From: Amphimedon queenslandica
Lineage: Eukaryota > Porifera > Demospongiae > Haplosclerida > Niphatidae
DNA length: 58,484 nt
Direction of reading: 5' to 3'
Assembly (NCBI RefSeq): GCF_000090795.2
Contig: NW_003546606.1
Location: forward strand, 34,836-93,319
The first letter of the stretch is position 1; each line of letters starts with the position of its first letter. Positions 46,837-57,804 of the stretch are shown piece by piece. The position numbers and the translations under genes were made by a program. Below the pieces are notes generated by a model, which made no database searches, was not told the DNA's origin, and saw only the letters and a list, made by a program, of their open reading frames with translations.

Positions 46837-49652
46837 GAGTGACAAAAGTTGTTGACCTGTGTGCTGCTCTTGGTAGTTGGAGTCAAGTATTAAGTAAGAA
46901 ATTACTGTAAGGCATTGATGATTTGCTTTAGCATTTTCAATAGCCTAGTCTCAATATTATCCATTGGTGTTTTTTGTTACAGTTCTGGTGAAACTCATAG
47001 AGATACTAAAATTGTAGCAGTTGATTTGCAGCAGATGGCTCTACTCCCTGATGTCATTCAGATACAAGGAGATATCACTAAAGTAATCCATTATTACACC
47101 AGGGGTCAGTTGCAATTGTGATTGTAATAAAGGATTAAATCTGAATATTATTTCAATGTTTATCAAAATTGAGTTGTCATAGTGTACTAAGTCTACTGAC
47201 TACTGACTCAATACAGACACAGCTCAATTTATATGTATGTACCTCAGTAGCCACTTCACATTCCATGATCATATGGACACGTATATGCACTGTATACACA
47301 TGTAGCAATCATGGTTCCCAGTATAGTAATTAGCTACTTCCTAGCTCATTAGTTGTACAGTTTAGCTTTCTCAATAAAGCTTTTTGAAATCCTGATTCAT
47401 AGTTAAAGAATCCTCCATTTTTATAATTTTTAAAAATGATATGCATGTTGTATATCTAGTATGAACTGATTTCGATCAAAGTTAGATTTTCTAGGAGTTT
47501 TTAATTTTGCTGAAGAATTTTGCCCTACAGCACACAATCTTACACTACATAGTCTTGTTGCAAATTCATCAAAAACAGCTGGAAAGAGTTCTCCATTTGT
47601 CTTTTTTTTCTGATAGATATGCACATTATGTTCTAATGTTGTGTATCTAGTTTGAGGGGATTATGATCAAAACTGGATTTTAAAGTTGTTCAAAAATCTT
47701 GGTCGACACCATGTACTAGAGTACATGGTTTTGGGCCAACTTTTGTCAAAAATGGTTAGGATGGAATTCTCCATTTTAAAAGTTTTTCTGATACCCCATA
47801 CTGTATATTTCACAGAGATTAAATTTCACTAATTTGACAGTTTTAAAAAATTTGTGAAAATTCTTATCTATGAATATTATTTTTTATGATACTAATAATG
47901 GTCAGTAGAAGAAAAATGCTAAATTTTTCTTGTTGAAAGGTGATTTTCGTGAAATATTTTTCCTGGGAAATGTACCCTTTATATGGTGCATTTATAATAT
48001 TGTACATGTCTAAGCTAATTTAATTACTTCTATAACCATCCACTATAGTGCATTGCTTGTAAGGTCATGAAGTGTACTGTTTAGTTCACTTAGCATGTTC
48101 TGTGGGAAACCAGGTCTGATGCCTATACTTATTGGTATTGTAAACCCCGTCCACCTTAATTGTTACAAAAACAACAATAAAATCTGTGTAAACTTTATGA
48201 ATCTTTATAATACAAGTTAACGTTCAGCCATGCAACTTTGTGACTGGTAGGCTGTAGCCAAAGTGTAATGTCAAAATGATATTATGTACTTATAGTAGCA
48301 AATTTGCATTTAGTAAAATTGTGCACCCTGACACAATCAGAAAAATTATTAATGTGCTGTTAGTATATACTTGATTACTCCTTTTTAATTTTAGCCTTGT
48401 GTCATAATTCATTATTCACTTCAATTTGGCTTTCAACAACTCATATCTTTATTGATTCCTAGGAATCCACAGCAAAAGAAATAGCATCTCATTTTGAGGG
48501 CTCATATGCTGATCTAGTTGTATGTGATGGAGCACCTGATGTGACTGGCCTACATGACTTAGATTAATATATTCAATTTCACCTTCTACTTGCAGTAAGT
48601 GTTACATTTCATTACTGAAAAGATATAATTATTCATGAATTTAGGCTCTTAATATCACAACTGATGTATTGAGTATTGGTGGTACATTTGTGGCTAAGGT
48701 ACAGTAAATGATACATATACTTGTATGATTCATGGTAATCGCATACTTATGCAAATAAGTGTTATAGCAAATTATTTACTATAATAAATTACAATGTAGT
48801 TTTGTTAACTTTGTCAAATTTTTTAATTTAATTTTAAAATTCATAACCATGCTTTGCTTCTGTAAAGACAAAGGGTTGGTACTTTGAGGCCTACAGTAGC
48901 TCCATTTTTCCCGTCACTTTTATTGTTATCTCTAGAACAAAAATATTAATGACCCATCACCCTCAAATAGCTATTTTTAGATTCATCTCACAACTTGTAA
49001 TTTTTGTTTGGAGAATTTTGATAATCATGCGTTGTTACTCCACAACCAAAACTATCTCCCTCCACTAGATCTATACATTATTGTTTTTAGATATGTCATG
49101 GTAAAGATGTAAACCTTTTGTTTCGCCAACTCTCACTCTTTTTCTCTTCAGTGCATTGTGTTAAACCTCGTAGCAGTTGTAATTCAAGTATTAAATCATT
49201 CGTCATATGTGTTACATATAGTCCCAACTGGTTACATACTGTCAATGGATAATCCACTCCTGCAGGTTAATGCATGTAAGAGCAACTAATGAATTACATT
49301 GCAAATAATGATAGTGGCATTATAGATCTAGTTGTATTCATTAAATTTCATTGTTGTAATTTTTAGTCAACTTGTCAAGTTTACCAGAAGTCAATAAATC
49401 TGTTGTGCCATTCATAGCATGTGGAGATCTTAGTCAGTTTGACTCAGATATGACATACCCTATTGAAGAAGTTAGTCTCTTTATACATGCACTTTTGTAA
49501 ACATCTCCATTCACTTCTATGTTTTTTAAAAGGATTGTTGTCTTCCTCCAGTGCAAGCTCCAATTAATCCTCCATACAAGACAGCATGTACTATGAAACA
49601 TGGTGACATTATTAGTGCTATAAATAGATTGAGTTTAGAAGATAAAAACTGA
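46837..49652 (+). pseudogene. FTSJ1/TRM7-like tRNA 2'-O-methyltransferase, degenerate
   Basis: Seven exons with matching phases: 46837-46906, 46983-47082, 48463-48594, 48645-48698, 49091-49275, 49367-49470, 49533-49652. In order they read the FTSJ1 core: VVDLCAALGSWSQVLS (SAM motif I, normally CAAPGSWSQ, so Pro to Leu), [43 protein letters not shown] (catalytic Asp), GGTFVAK (catalytic Lys), [13 protein letters not shown] (normally SSIEAF, so the catalytic Glu is Lys), FIACGDLSQFDSD and a short basic tail. The first exon with the N-terminal catalytic Lys is missing. TAA at 48565-48567 replaces the codon after HDLD, and a one-base shift lies near 49221-49225. Known family members methylate positions 32 and 34 of some tRNA anticodon loops. 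This copy cannot be catalytic as it stands. Splice sites are preserved, so it arose by genomic duplication, not retrocopying. Confidence 0.85.
47083..48462. other. Long intron of the FTSJ1-like locus
   Basis: 1.38 kb, far longer than the other introns here. Contains two related segments (gttgtatatctagtatgaactga near 47447 and gttgtgtatctagtttgagggga near 47638), suggesting an old repeat; otherwise AT-rich with nothing recognisable. Confidence 0.5.
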
Positions 49653-50111
49653 GCCATGAGTTGTGACTATTATTTCTCATGTTTTTTTACCTGATTTTTG
49701 TTGTCCTTTTTGTTTCTCCTTTTCTCATGCACTGTTTCTCTGTCTCTTTTTATTAACAATCTTTTCCATGCTATAGTATGCTTATAATTATATATTATGT
49801 ACACTCCAGGGTTAGTCATGGCCTCCTTTAGTGATTAGATCTTAATTCTAAATGTGAATTACAAATAGCATTCTTTTTAGTCAGTTAGAAGTTGGCTTGA
49901 TAGTTGGTACTCTCTTCTTGGTGTTTATTGATAAAATGGTACTTGGACTAGAACTTACATGAAATGTATTGAAAAACTAAACCTCATCATAATTATTAAC
50001 AAAAAAGTGTTGGGACCATCAACAATGTCATTTTTAATGAAGTAGATTTTAAGCAGTAATAAGTACACGCAGCATCAGTAGGCTATTGCATGATAATGTG
50101 AATCTCTAATA

Positions 50112-50290
50112 CAGTGAAACCTGCTTAATCTGGTCACCCTTGGGCCAGTTTTAAATGGCCTGATTATGCAGGTGGCTGCATTACAAATCAGCCTCTGCAA
50201 TACAGCCATTTAGTACCGGATTTTGGCTTATGGCTGTATAATAGAGAGGTGGCCTCATTATTCAGGTGGCCTTTAGGACAGGTTTCACTG
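50112..50290. mobile_element. Pogo/Tigger-like MITE, 179 bp
   Basis: Inverted ends CAGTGAAACCTG with TA on both sides (50110-50111, 50291-50292). The terminal motif is characteristic of pogo-type Tc1/mariner elements; the interior has no coding capacity. Confidence 0.85.
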
Positions 50291-50610
50291 TAATTGAATA
50301 ATTGTTCTCTGAAGGAATATATTATTATCAGTCTGGAACTTTTAAGATGATCCTTAGTATTATCAAACCTCAACACAGTGGAGGTCTATACATTGCCAAC
50401 TAAGTTAAAGAGTGCTTCACAGTGAGGCCTTGTTTACCTCAGATACTCTTCCCTAGCATTGCATTGATTGGCACTAATCATTTACATATTCAATACAAAA
50501 TCTACAGCAACAACTACATTGTACTTGTAAGCTAGTACTAAATTTCAATACCAATATAATAAGAAAAATGTAACATTGTATAACAAGTCAAGTCATACAT
50601 ACACGAATAT

Positions 50611-53600
50611 TCATCTATGTTGTTCATATTTATTAATCATATCATCATACAGCTTGTTAGCTAGTATGGTATCTTCATCTTTAAGTATTTCTAAAATATA
50701 CTCAAAAACCTTTCCCTCTTGTTGTACAGAGTCTTTAATAATGTCAAGTAGTTGATCCATTCTCTGGTCAGTGGTATGTCCACTGTGTTCATCAGTGGCT
50801 TTCTTTCTTTGTCTGTTATTTATTACCTTCTTTTCTAATAACTTTTCTGCTAAGAAGTGAAGATCAATCCCACAGCGTCTGATTCCTGGAATACATTCTA
50901 ACATTACTCTATAAGCAACTTCAGGAATAACTAATAAAATACAACAATAACTCATTATGTAAAATAGATAACATCAAATTTTAACCTTCTGCTCTACGTA
51001 TTTCCATTGGTGTGGTGGGAACAAGTGATGAATCAACTGATAATGATAATATCAATTAATAATACACAATACAAAATAAAATACCTGATGATACAATAGG
51101 ACTAGCTTGTACTCCAGTTTGTACTGCAGTAGTGGCTGATGCTATGATGAATACATACATGAATGTCAATTCTCAGTTAGTTACCTGATAAAGGATGCTG
51201 AGGAGCATTTCTTAAAGATCTGTGGATGAAGATTGTTACTGGTTCATCAACACCATCCAGCGGTATAGCATAGTGTAGCATAGCTTCAGTACCAGGGGCA
51301 GGTGATCCATAAACTGAGATCAAGCAAGAGGGAGGAAGTGGGTAATCCTTTTTCCCAAAATTATTAATATCTTTTTGACGCAACTAGAATAAAAAAGAGA
51401 TAAAATTATGTATAATTACTGCTTACCCTGCAAGGTCTAAAATGAGGTTTAATCTTCCAACCAGTAAAAGGTTCAGTTTGTGGCTCATCCATCATTAGTT
51501 CAATGTATTTAGAAGAATCATTGAAACAAAAGTAAACGTTCTGTCCCATCTCGGCTTTAGAATGATAATCTTTAAGATACTATATAATACAAATGAACAC
51601 TAACAATATACTGTACAAATAATAGTCATTACCTCAAGAAGGGCATTCAGATTTTTAGCAGCAGCAAACGTAACTAAATCTTCAACACCTTTTACTTCAT
51701 AATAAACTATTCCAGCATATGTCATTGATTCAGACACACCAGTGGAGGACTCTAATAATTAATAAAACAATAATTATATACACTTCCACTTACTTTCTTT
51801 ATCATTATCTCCTGGCAGTGTATTTTGTCCTTTGGTCTCTTGTTTTTGCTTCTCACCTTCACCTCTTTTTTCCAGTCCTCTCTCTTCAATTTTCTGCTTC
51901 ACGTCTCCTTCTCCTTCCTCTTTTTGTTCCACATTTGCTGCTCCTTGTTGCTCTCTTGCTGCATCTCCTTGCAAATATTGCAGCCTTGCTCCTCCATTTT
52001 CATTCCTTCCATTATCATGATCTTCATTTTCTTTTTCTTCTTGCTCCTCCTGATCACCTCCTCTCTCTCCATTAGTCAAGGACCCAACGATACCAACAAG
52101 GCAAAACTTCTCCCTATAAATAGATCCGTACCATTTCCCCTCACTGAACTCCCCCCCATCAACAAATGAGAACTGGTAAGGAAGACTAGGTGTGCTCACG
52201 GGAGCTATGGCAAATTTCAAATATTTTGTTTTAACTCCTCTGGAAAGATCAATGCAGTGTTGCATCTCAAGCCTCAGTGCTTTGAGGAGAGGTCTGGAAA
52301 TGGAAACTGCATACACAGCACTAACGAGTACTGTGTTCTTAGGAAACACAAACTGTCCTCCTACAAGAGCGACCACGGCTACCTCAGCTGTCTCTGTGGA
52401 CAATAGGCTTCCTCCAGATACTCCAATTCTTAGCCCATACTTCTCCCAGTTTAGCAGTTGAGGTCTGTCTCCTTGTATCAGGAACAGTTTCTTACTGGCT
52501 ATGTTAACATCACTCAGATACTCTAAATTATCTGTACACATACATGTACATGTATATACATAACAAATATTGTATCACAGTCACTTACCCACTGATGGAA
52601 CAATATAATGAAACTGAATACCAACAGAAATCATCTCTTTCACTGCTACCCTCTCCTTCATAAACTTAGCTAACAGTTTATCCTTGTCGGAGATTTGAAG
52701 TTTAAGTTTCTCATTTTCTAAAACAATAAATAATATACAAGTTTTGTATCGTTATACTGATAGGCTTACCACTAATTGATGATTCTAATTTGTCCTGTAA
52801 TTGTAGTTTCTCATTAGTAAGCATGATTACATTAGCTTTAAGTTTTTCATACTTTTCTACACAAATTAAATGTATAATAGGTTAATAACACAATGCCATT
52901 AAAGATATTACCTTGAATCGCTGTTTGCTTAGTTTTTGTTGTCTGCTCCTCCTCCTTCTCCTCTCCTTTAAGATCATCATTATCTTCATAAACTAGTAAA
53001 CACACACACAGAGTGTGTAACTATTACTGTGTGTGTGTGTATATACTTACATGTACCATCAGTTGGTCCAGTGGACAGTTCCTCTTTAGTTAAAGATAGT
53101 TTAGCTTCTTTCACTGGTTCTACTCTTGTCTTGTCTAGTGGTGTAGGTTCAATAACTATTGACACACAGTCACACACACACACAGTAGAGGACTATACCT
53201 TGCTGACTAGCCTCAAGGAGTGCTTCCTGCAGTGAGGTCTCATTTACATCAGATACTCTTAGCCCATGCTGCAATGATTGAACATAATTTTGTAGTTTTA
53301 CTTCTCTGTCTGTAGGGTATACTATAAACTGATCTTGCCACCATTGTCTGTTCTTTAATCATGACTGATACTTGTGTTGATAGGCTTCAGTAGTCAGACC
53401 AGTAGAATCTAGTACCTCACTTACTTTCCATTCGCCTTCTCTTAAAACTAAAGGAACATGTACATAAATACATGTAAACATGATGAAATGCTAATAAAAC
53501 CAATTTGTATTAATTGTTGCTCTATTGAAAAATTACAAACCAGAAAATATTCTATAGGAAAAATTGCTAAAATAAACTGCTGCACAAAAGACACCAGTAT

Positions 53601-56032
53601 ACTGCACTATATACTGTACATGGAACACGATAAATATTTTGGTTATGTCAACTATCATTGCAGTTCAATAACTTTCCCCCATGTTATGTTAAGGATTACT
53701 GGCAACAATGTTATCAAACTTAAACTAAAGTTGCATCCCTCTATACAGTACATACAATGCAAAATAGTTAAGTTCTTACCTAGTTCTATCAACATTGTGA
53801 TATTAGGATCAGTGATATAGTCAGAAAATGGTTCCTTGTATCCTCTTCCTACATCTTCCCATTCAGTTGCTGCACCGCCACCCACTACTACCAACCACAC
53901 ACAGTCTGGACTCATCATTATAGATGATAAGGAATGTGTGTCTCTGCTAGTAACAGATTCAGGTAGATCAATCTGTTGAAATAATACGTGTATGGTAATA
54001 TTTTATTGTGCAATGTCCTAGCAATACCTTACTCCACTGGTACTGACTAGTATTTAGCAACCAACTATCATTTACTAATCCATCTTTACCCTCTCCACCT
54101 ATCATTACTAGTGTAGGTGAGTCACTGATGATACCAGTAATAGCATGAAGACGTCTCTCCATAGGCCACTGCACACTAGCAGGTACTACTGGTCCCTTAA
54201 CACTCTCCCAGTGCTAGATACATGTAAATATTATTAAGTACATTAATGGATGTACTTATTTATGACTATTTGAATAGTGATAATGATATAGTTCCATTAA
54301 AAATATATTAAACCAAAATCTACATGTAATAATGATTAAGCTATAAACCCTAAAACCATATCATATGGCCGGCCAAAAGCAGCCTCGTTGACTAGCTGCT
54401 TTGAGTATAAGGATACTTTTCTCAGTAGATATACTAGCCTCTATTCTTTACTATTGGCATTTATTTTATTACCACTCAACAGGCTCTAGAAGCCATATGA
54501 AGGCTTCTTGTTTGTTTTTCCCTATATTATGACTCTTGGTAGTAGCCATCTTGCCATCTAAATTAAGTCCGTGAGTGGATCTTTCATAAAATACCCTACA
54601 AGATGATTTATTGGCAGGAGTAAAATTTGGCAAATTTGCCTATAGAAAGTTATTGGCGAATTTTATATTGGCGATTTTGTGCCATATGCCATAATCTGCC
54701 ATTGAGCATGCTCAGTTTGAAACAAAATGGTGGATTTATATTGGCGATTTTTTCACAGAACCGCCAATCGCCAATATTAATTCTTCTCCAATAAATCATC
54801 TTGTACAGTAGTGCCCTGTAGGGGTTTACATGTATACCCACATGTACATGTATTAATAACCAAACATGTTTGATCCATGCAATAAATACAAAATAACTTA
54901 CTATTGTAGAATCAGACTGCAGTTGACATGTATAAACTGTATTAACAATTACATCATTTCTATTATCACCACTAGTCACTGATCCACCAAACATGATAGC
55001 TTTATTATTAGTAACCTTTTGAATAGCAAAGCCACTAATAGGAGGACAATACTGACCACTAATAGTTGGAACAATCCATTGTCCTAAACATAAATTCTTA
55101 AGTATGACACTGCAAACATATGACAGAAAATTAGGCTACCTAACACAAATACAAGGCATTATTGAGGGACAATAATAAAAATAATAATTACATGAATCAA
55201 GTTTAGATTTTAGACCATGCATGTCACATTTTGTAATTTTACTATGCATAGCTAATGCAATTCAAAACGGTTTACAATTTGTCAAATTAACTAACTCTTA
55301 ATACGATGATGGCTCATGCTCACTCCTTCAATGTTTACATGCACCTATTTATATTCAAAATGGTAAATAATAATGAGTAAAAAATATGCCATCATAACTA
55401 ATCAGAGTGTACATTTTTCATATGTAAATACTTACTTGTTGATATATTTAATAAATTCTGTTCATTAGTATGAATATGACCAGTATCTAACTGAAAATAC
55501 TGATACTGTGATTGGTATGTAGTGGGTGTAGAACCAGTCCCTCCTATCATAAATAGGTATTCTGTACCCATAGACTCCAAACACACCATACCACCAAACC
55601 CTCTCTTCATTACAGCATCACTGGTTGGTATTATGTTACTCCATTCATATGTTAGGCTGTTAAATGAGTTGACATCATTATGATAACAGATGTCATGTCC
55701 ACACCAACCACCAAAAAATAAGATTTCATTGTTTCTGGTAGTACAGAAGTATCCCATAGGTCCTAGAGGGGGTGAAGTTCCTCTGGTCACGTGAGAGGAC
55801 CAGCGACCAGTCCTAAACTCCAGTCTATTAATGGTGGACAACAATTTCCTCTTTTGTAGGGAATCATGATCAAGAGCCTGTGGTAAGTCAGGTCTTTCCC
55901 CTCCCCAAACAAACACTGATTCTCCTACTACAAGAGCTGAGTGATGAGTTATCCGTCCTAGCTGATATATACCTGTATAATACAAATATGATGAAAAGAG
56001 GAGGAAGAAAACAGAAACTGACCTTGAGACAT
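50611..56032 (-). CDS. Kelch - coiled-coil - ZU5 - UPA-like - CARD-like protein, copy B (one in-frame TGA)
   Basis: Seventeen exons with consistent phases: 56023-56032, 55436-55972, 54902-55083, 54028-54213, 53780-53972, 53199-53447, 53057-53155, 52912-52983, 52770-52856, 52589-52717, 51794-52531, 51633-51751, 51427-51579, 51185-51383, 51085-51141, 50986-51036, 50611-50930; total 1126 codons plus stop. Residues 1-370: Kelch blades ([56 protein letters not shown]). About 370-580: charged coiled coil. About 600-735: ZU5 ([33 protein letters not shown]). Then a Glu/Lys-rich linker. About 828-984: UPA-like ([20 protein letters not shown]). About 1022-1120: CARD-like death fold ([28 protein letters not shown]). 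TGA at 53359-53361 (codon 399), where copy A has Leu, would truncate it after the propeller. No signal peptide or membrane segment, so cytosolic. ZU5-UPA-death-fold modules in PIDD1, UNC5 and NLRP1/CARD8 hold a death domain in check until triggered; a sensor role here is inference. Confidence 0.85.
54594..54808. mobile_element. MITE, mariner-like (TA duplication), 215 bp
   Basis: Ends CCCTACAAGATGATTTATTG / complement of CTGTACAAGATGATTTATTG, flanked by TA. The interior shares gccattgagcatgc and ttggcga motifs with 353-547 and 30715-30921, but the terminal repeats differ, so it is a sister subfamily. Inserted in the intron between exons 3 and 4 of Kelch copy B; copy A lacks it. Confidence 0.8.
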
Positions 56033-56125
56033 TGTTAATTTGTTATTATAGTGAAGAATTTTAATTAAAATTAATCAGCCACACCCAAGACTAGTAGACA
56101 GTGCAGTGGTAGATAGATCTATAGT

Positions 56126-57804
56126 CCCAAGTTGGCCGGGGCTCAGTCTAAAATAGTTATTGTGAAATGCATCAGTGGTGAGTGGTTCTTTTATTCTCTC
56201 CTGGTCCATGCACTATCCTATCATTATTTCCCCTTCCCTCATTATGTATCGTGTGTGTTAATTGTGATGATCTTCCAGGACACATGCAACCAGTGGCATC
56301 ATTGGGCTCACCCATGCCTCCTCTCCTAGTGGAAGAGACCACTAAAATCCCTGACCCCATTTATTTTATGATTATGTTTACAAAAATAGTCCAGTTATAT
56401 CTAGAGGGATATTGAAAGAGACTGAGGGTTTTGCTAACTGGAGATATGAGATTGAGAGTTATATTGAGGTTCAGTTGACCCTTCACTTCTGCCATTTTTT
56501 AAAATTAATGCAGTACAGTGCATTTTTAGTAAATGAGTGATACAGTCAATTTTACTTTATTTTTTTAAAGTCATAACTATTATTATACTAAAGACTTTTG
56601 AGTAAATTTATGTCAACAGTCAAGTCAACCCAGTTACTGCCATGGAAGACTAGTGTCCCACCCTATGTGTATCATGTAGATCTATGCTCCTTAATAGTAT
56701 GTCTATATTTTCTTTCTTTCCTTTCTTCTCTGTCCTTTCTTCCTCCTCCTCTCTCTCTCTCTGTCTTCCCTCACTCCTCTTGTTTTACTTCATCTTTTGT
56801 CACTCGCTTTAGTCCCTGCCTCTTTTAGTCTTAATAGGGAGAGATTTGGTCACGAGAAAATACATGTAGGAGCTAATAATGGAAAGAAGGATCCTGCACA
56901 GCAAGTGATAAAAAAAATTATTTAAATTCAGCACACTCCCTGATGTATGTATCACTTATAATAATAATAATAATAATAATAACTTTATAAGAATTGTGAC
57001 AACAGAAATGAGACTAGAACAAAAAAATTTTTTTAATTATTTAGTGTAGGGTTGAGGCTCTGTTGGATTTGAACCTATAAAATGAATTCAAACAAGCCCC
57101 TGTAGGGTTGCTGGTTTGAAAGTATAAAGTGAATTCAAACAAGCCTCTGTAGGGTTGCATCACCATTGAAACACGAACATGTCAACCCTACACTGCAGGT
57201 ATAAAATGGGCTATAGCAGCACTGATGAGTATTGCTATCAATGTTAGTGTGGTAATTAAATGACTGAATGAGCATTATGGTAAATCTTGTGCATGCCTTC
57301 AATTAAGTTTAATGTAATGATAATGATTGGACAATTATACCTGCAGTGTAGGGTTGACATGTTGGTGTTTCAATGGTGATGCAACCCTACAGGGGCTTGT
57401 TTGAATTCACTTTATACTTTCAAACCAGCAACCCTACAGGGGCTTGTTTGAATTCATTTTATAGGTTCAAATCCAACAGAGCCTCAACCCTACACTAAAT
57501 AATTAAAAAAATTTTTTGTTCTAGTTTCCATCCTTTTTTAATAAACAACACTGCTTTTGTTGAACATTAATTTTTAAGCAGTTAATTGTTTGGTACAATT
57601 TTGAAGAGTATTTCTTAATATCTAGGTAATCCTGAAAGTGCATCCAAGGCAGTTGAAAAGAAGCATCCTAAACTATTGAAAAGTAAGTAAAATAAACAAT
57701 ATTTGTTAAAAACAAAATTAAATCTATATTTAACAGAAATATAATTTGATGAGAGGAGTTTGAAATGTTGTATTCATTACAGGAGGCCTAAAAGAAGACA
57801 ACAA
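56126..57804 (+). CDS. Possible divergent gene, small exons, incomplete
   Basis: Four phase-compatible exon candidates: one ending 56177 (AGAQSKIVIVKCIS then GT), 56279 onward (GHMQPVASLGSPMPPLLVEE, 3' end unclear), 57626-57682 (NPESASKAVEKKHPKLLK) and 57783-57804 (RGLKEDN then GT). Acceptors tcttccag, tctag and attacag precede the last three. No start codon or known domain is seen and the gene would continue beyond the window. It would be head-to-head with Kelch copy B (start 56032), so a shared promoter between about 56033 and 56125 is possible. Splice-site agreement is the only support. Confidence 0.3.
56700..56815 (+). repeat. Polypyrimidine tract
   Basis: About 115 bp almost entirely C and T with a CT dinucleotide run near 56752-56764. 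It lies in the putative intron before the foldback. No coding meaning. Confidence 0.7.
57013..57525. repeat. Foldback element with about 195-bp inverted arms
   Basis: Left arm 57013-57214 and right arm 57335-57525 are near-perfect reverse complements around a 120-bp AT-rich spacer. Each arm holds two tandem copies of a roughly 48-bp unit (caaccctacaggggcttgtt...gaattca) and a GGTTCAAATCC string (B-box-like; direct at about 57464). Both outer edges read actagaacaaaaaa(a)tttttt. No target duplication is certain. Very young, judging by the arm identity. Confidence 0.9.

Noticed and set aside
51719-52169. Leucine- and phenylalanine-rich plus-strand membrane proteins at 51.7-52.2 kb
   Set aside because: They are antisense shadows of the Glu/Lys/Gln-rich linker in the ZU5 exon of Kelch copy B.
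56598-56828. Hydrophobic plus-strand small protein near 56.7 kb
   Set aside because: It is a translation of a CT-rich tract; low complexity explains the open frame.
57013-57525. CRISPR-like array from repeated caaccctacagg units
   Set aside because: The units are in inverted arms with only two tandem copies each and no regular spacers, and the context is a spliced eukaryotic genome.
57013-57525. Interstitial telomere repeat from recurring aaccctaca
   Set aside because: The motif is not a tandem TTAGGG array; it recurs within a 48-bp unit.
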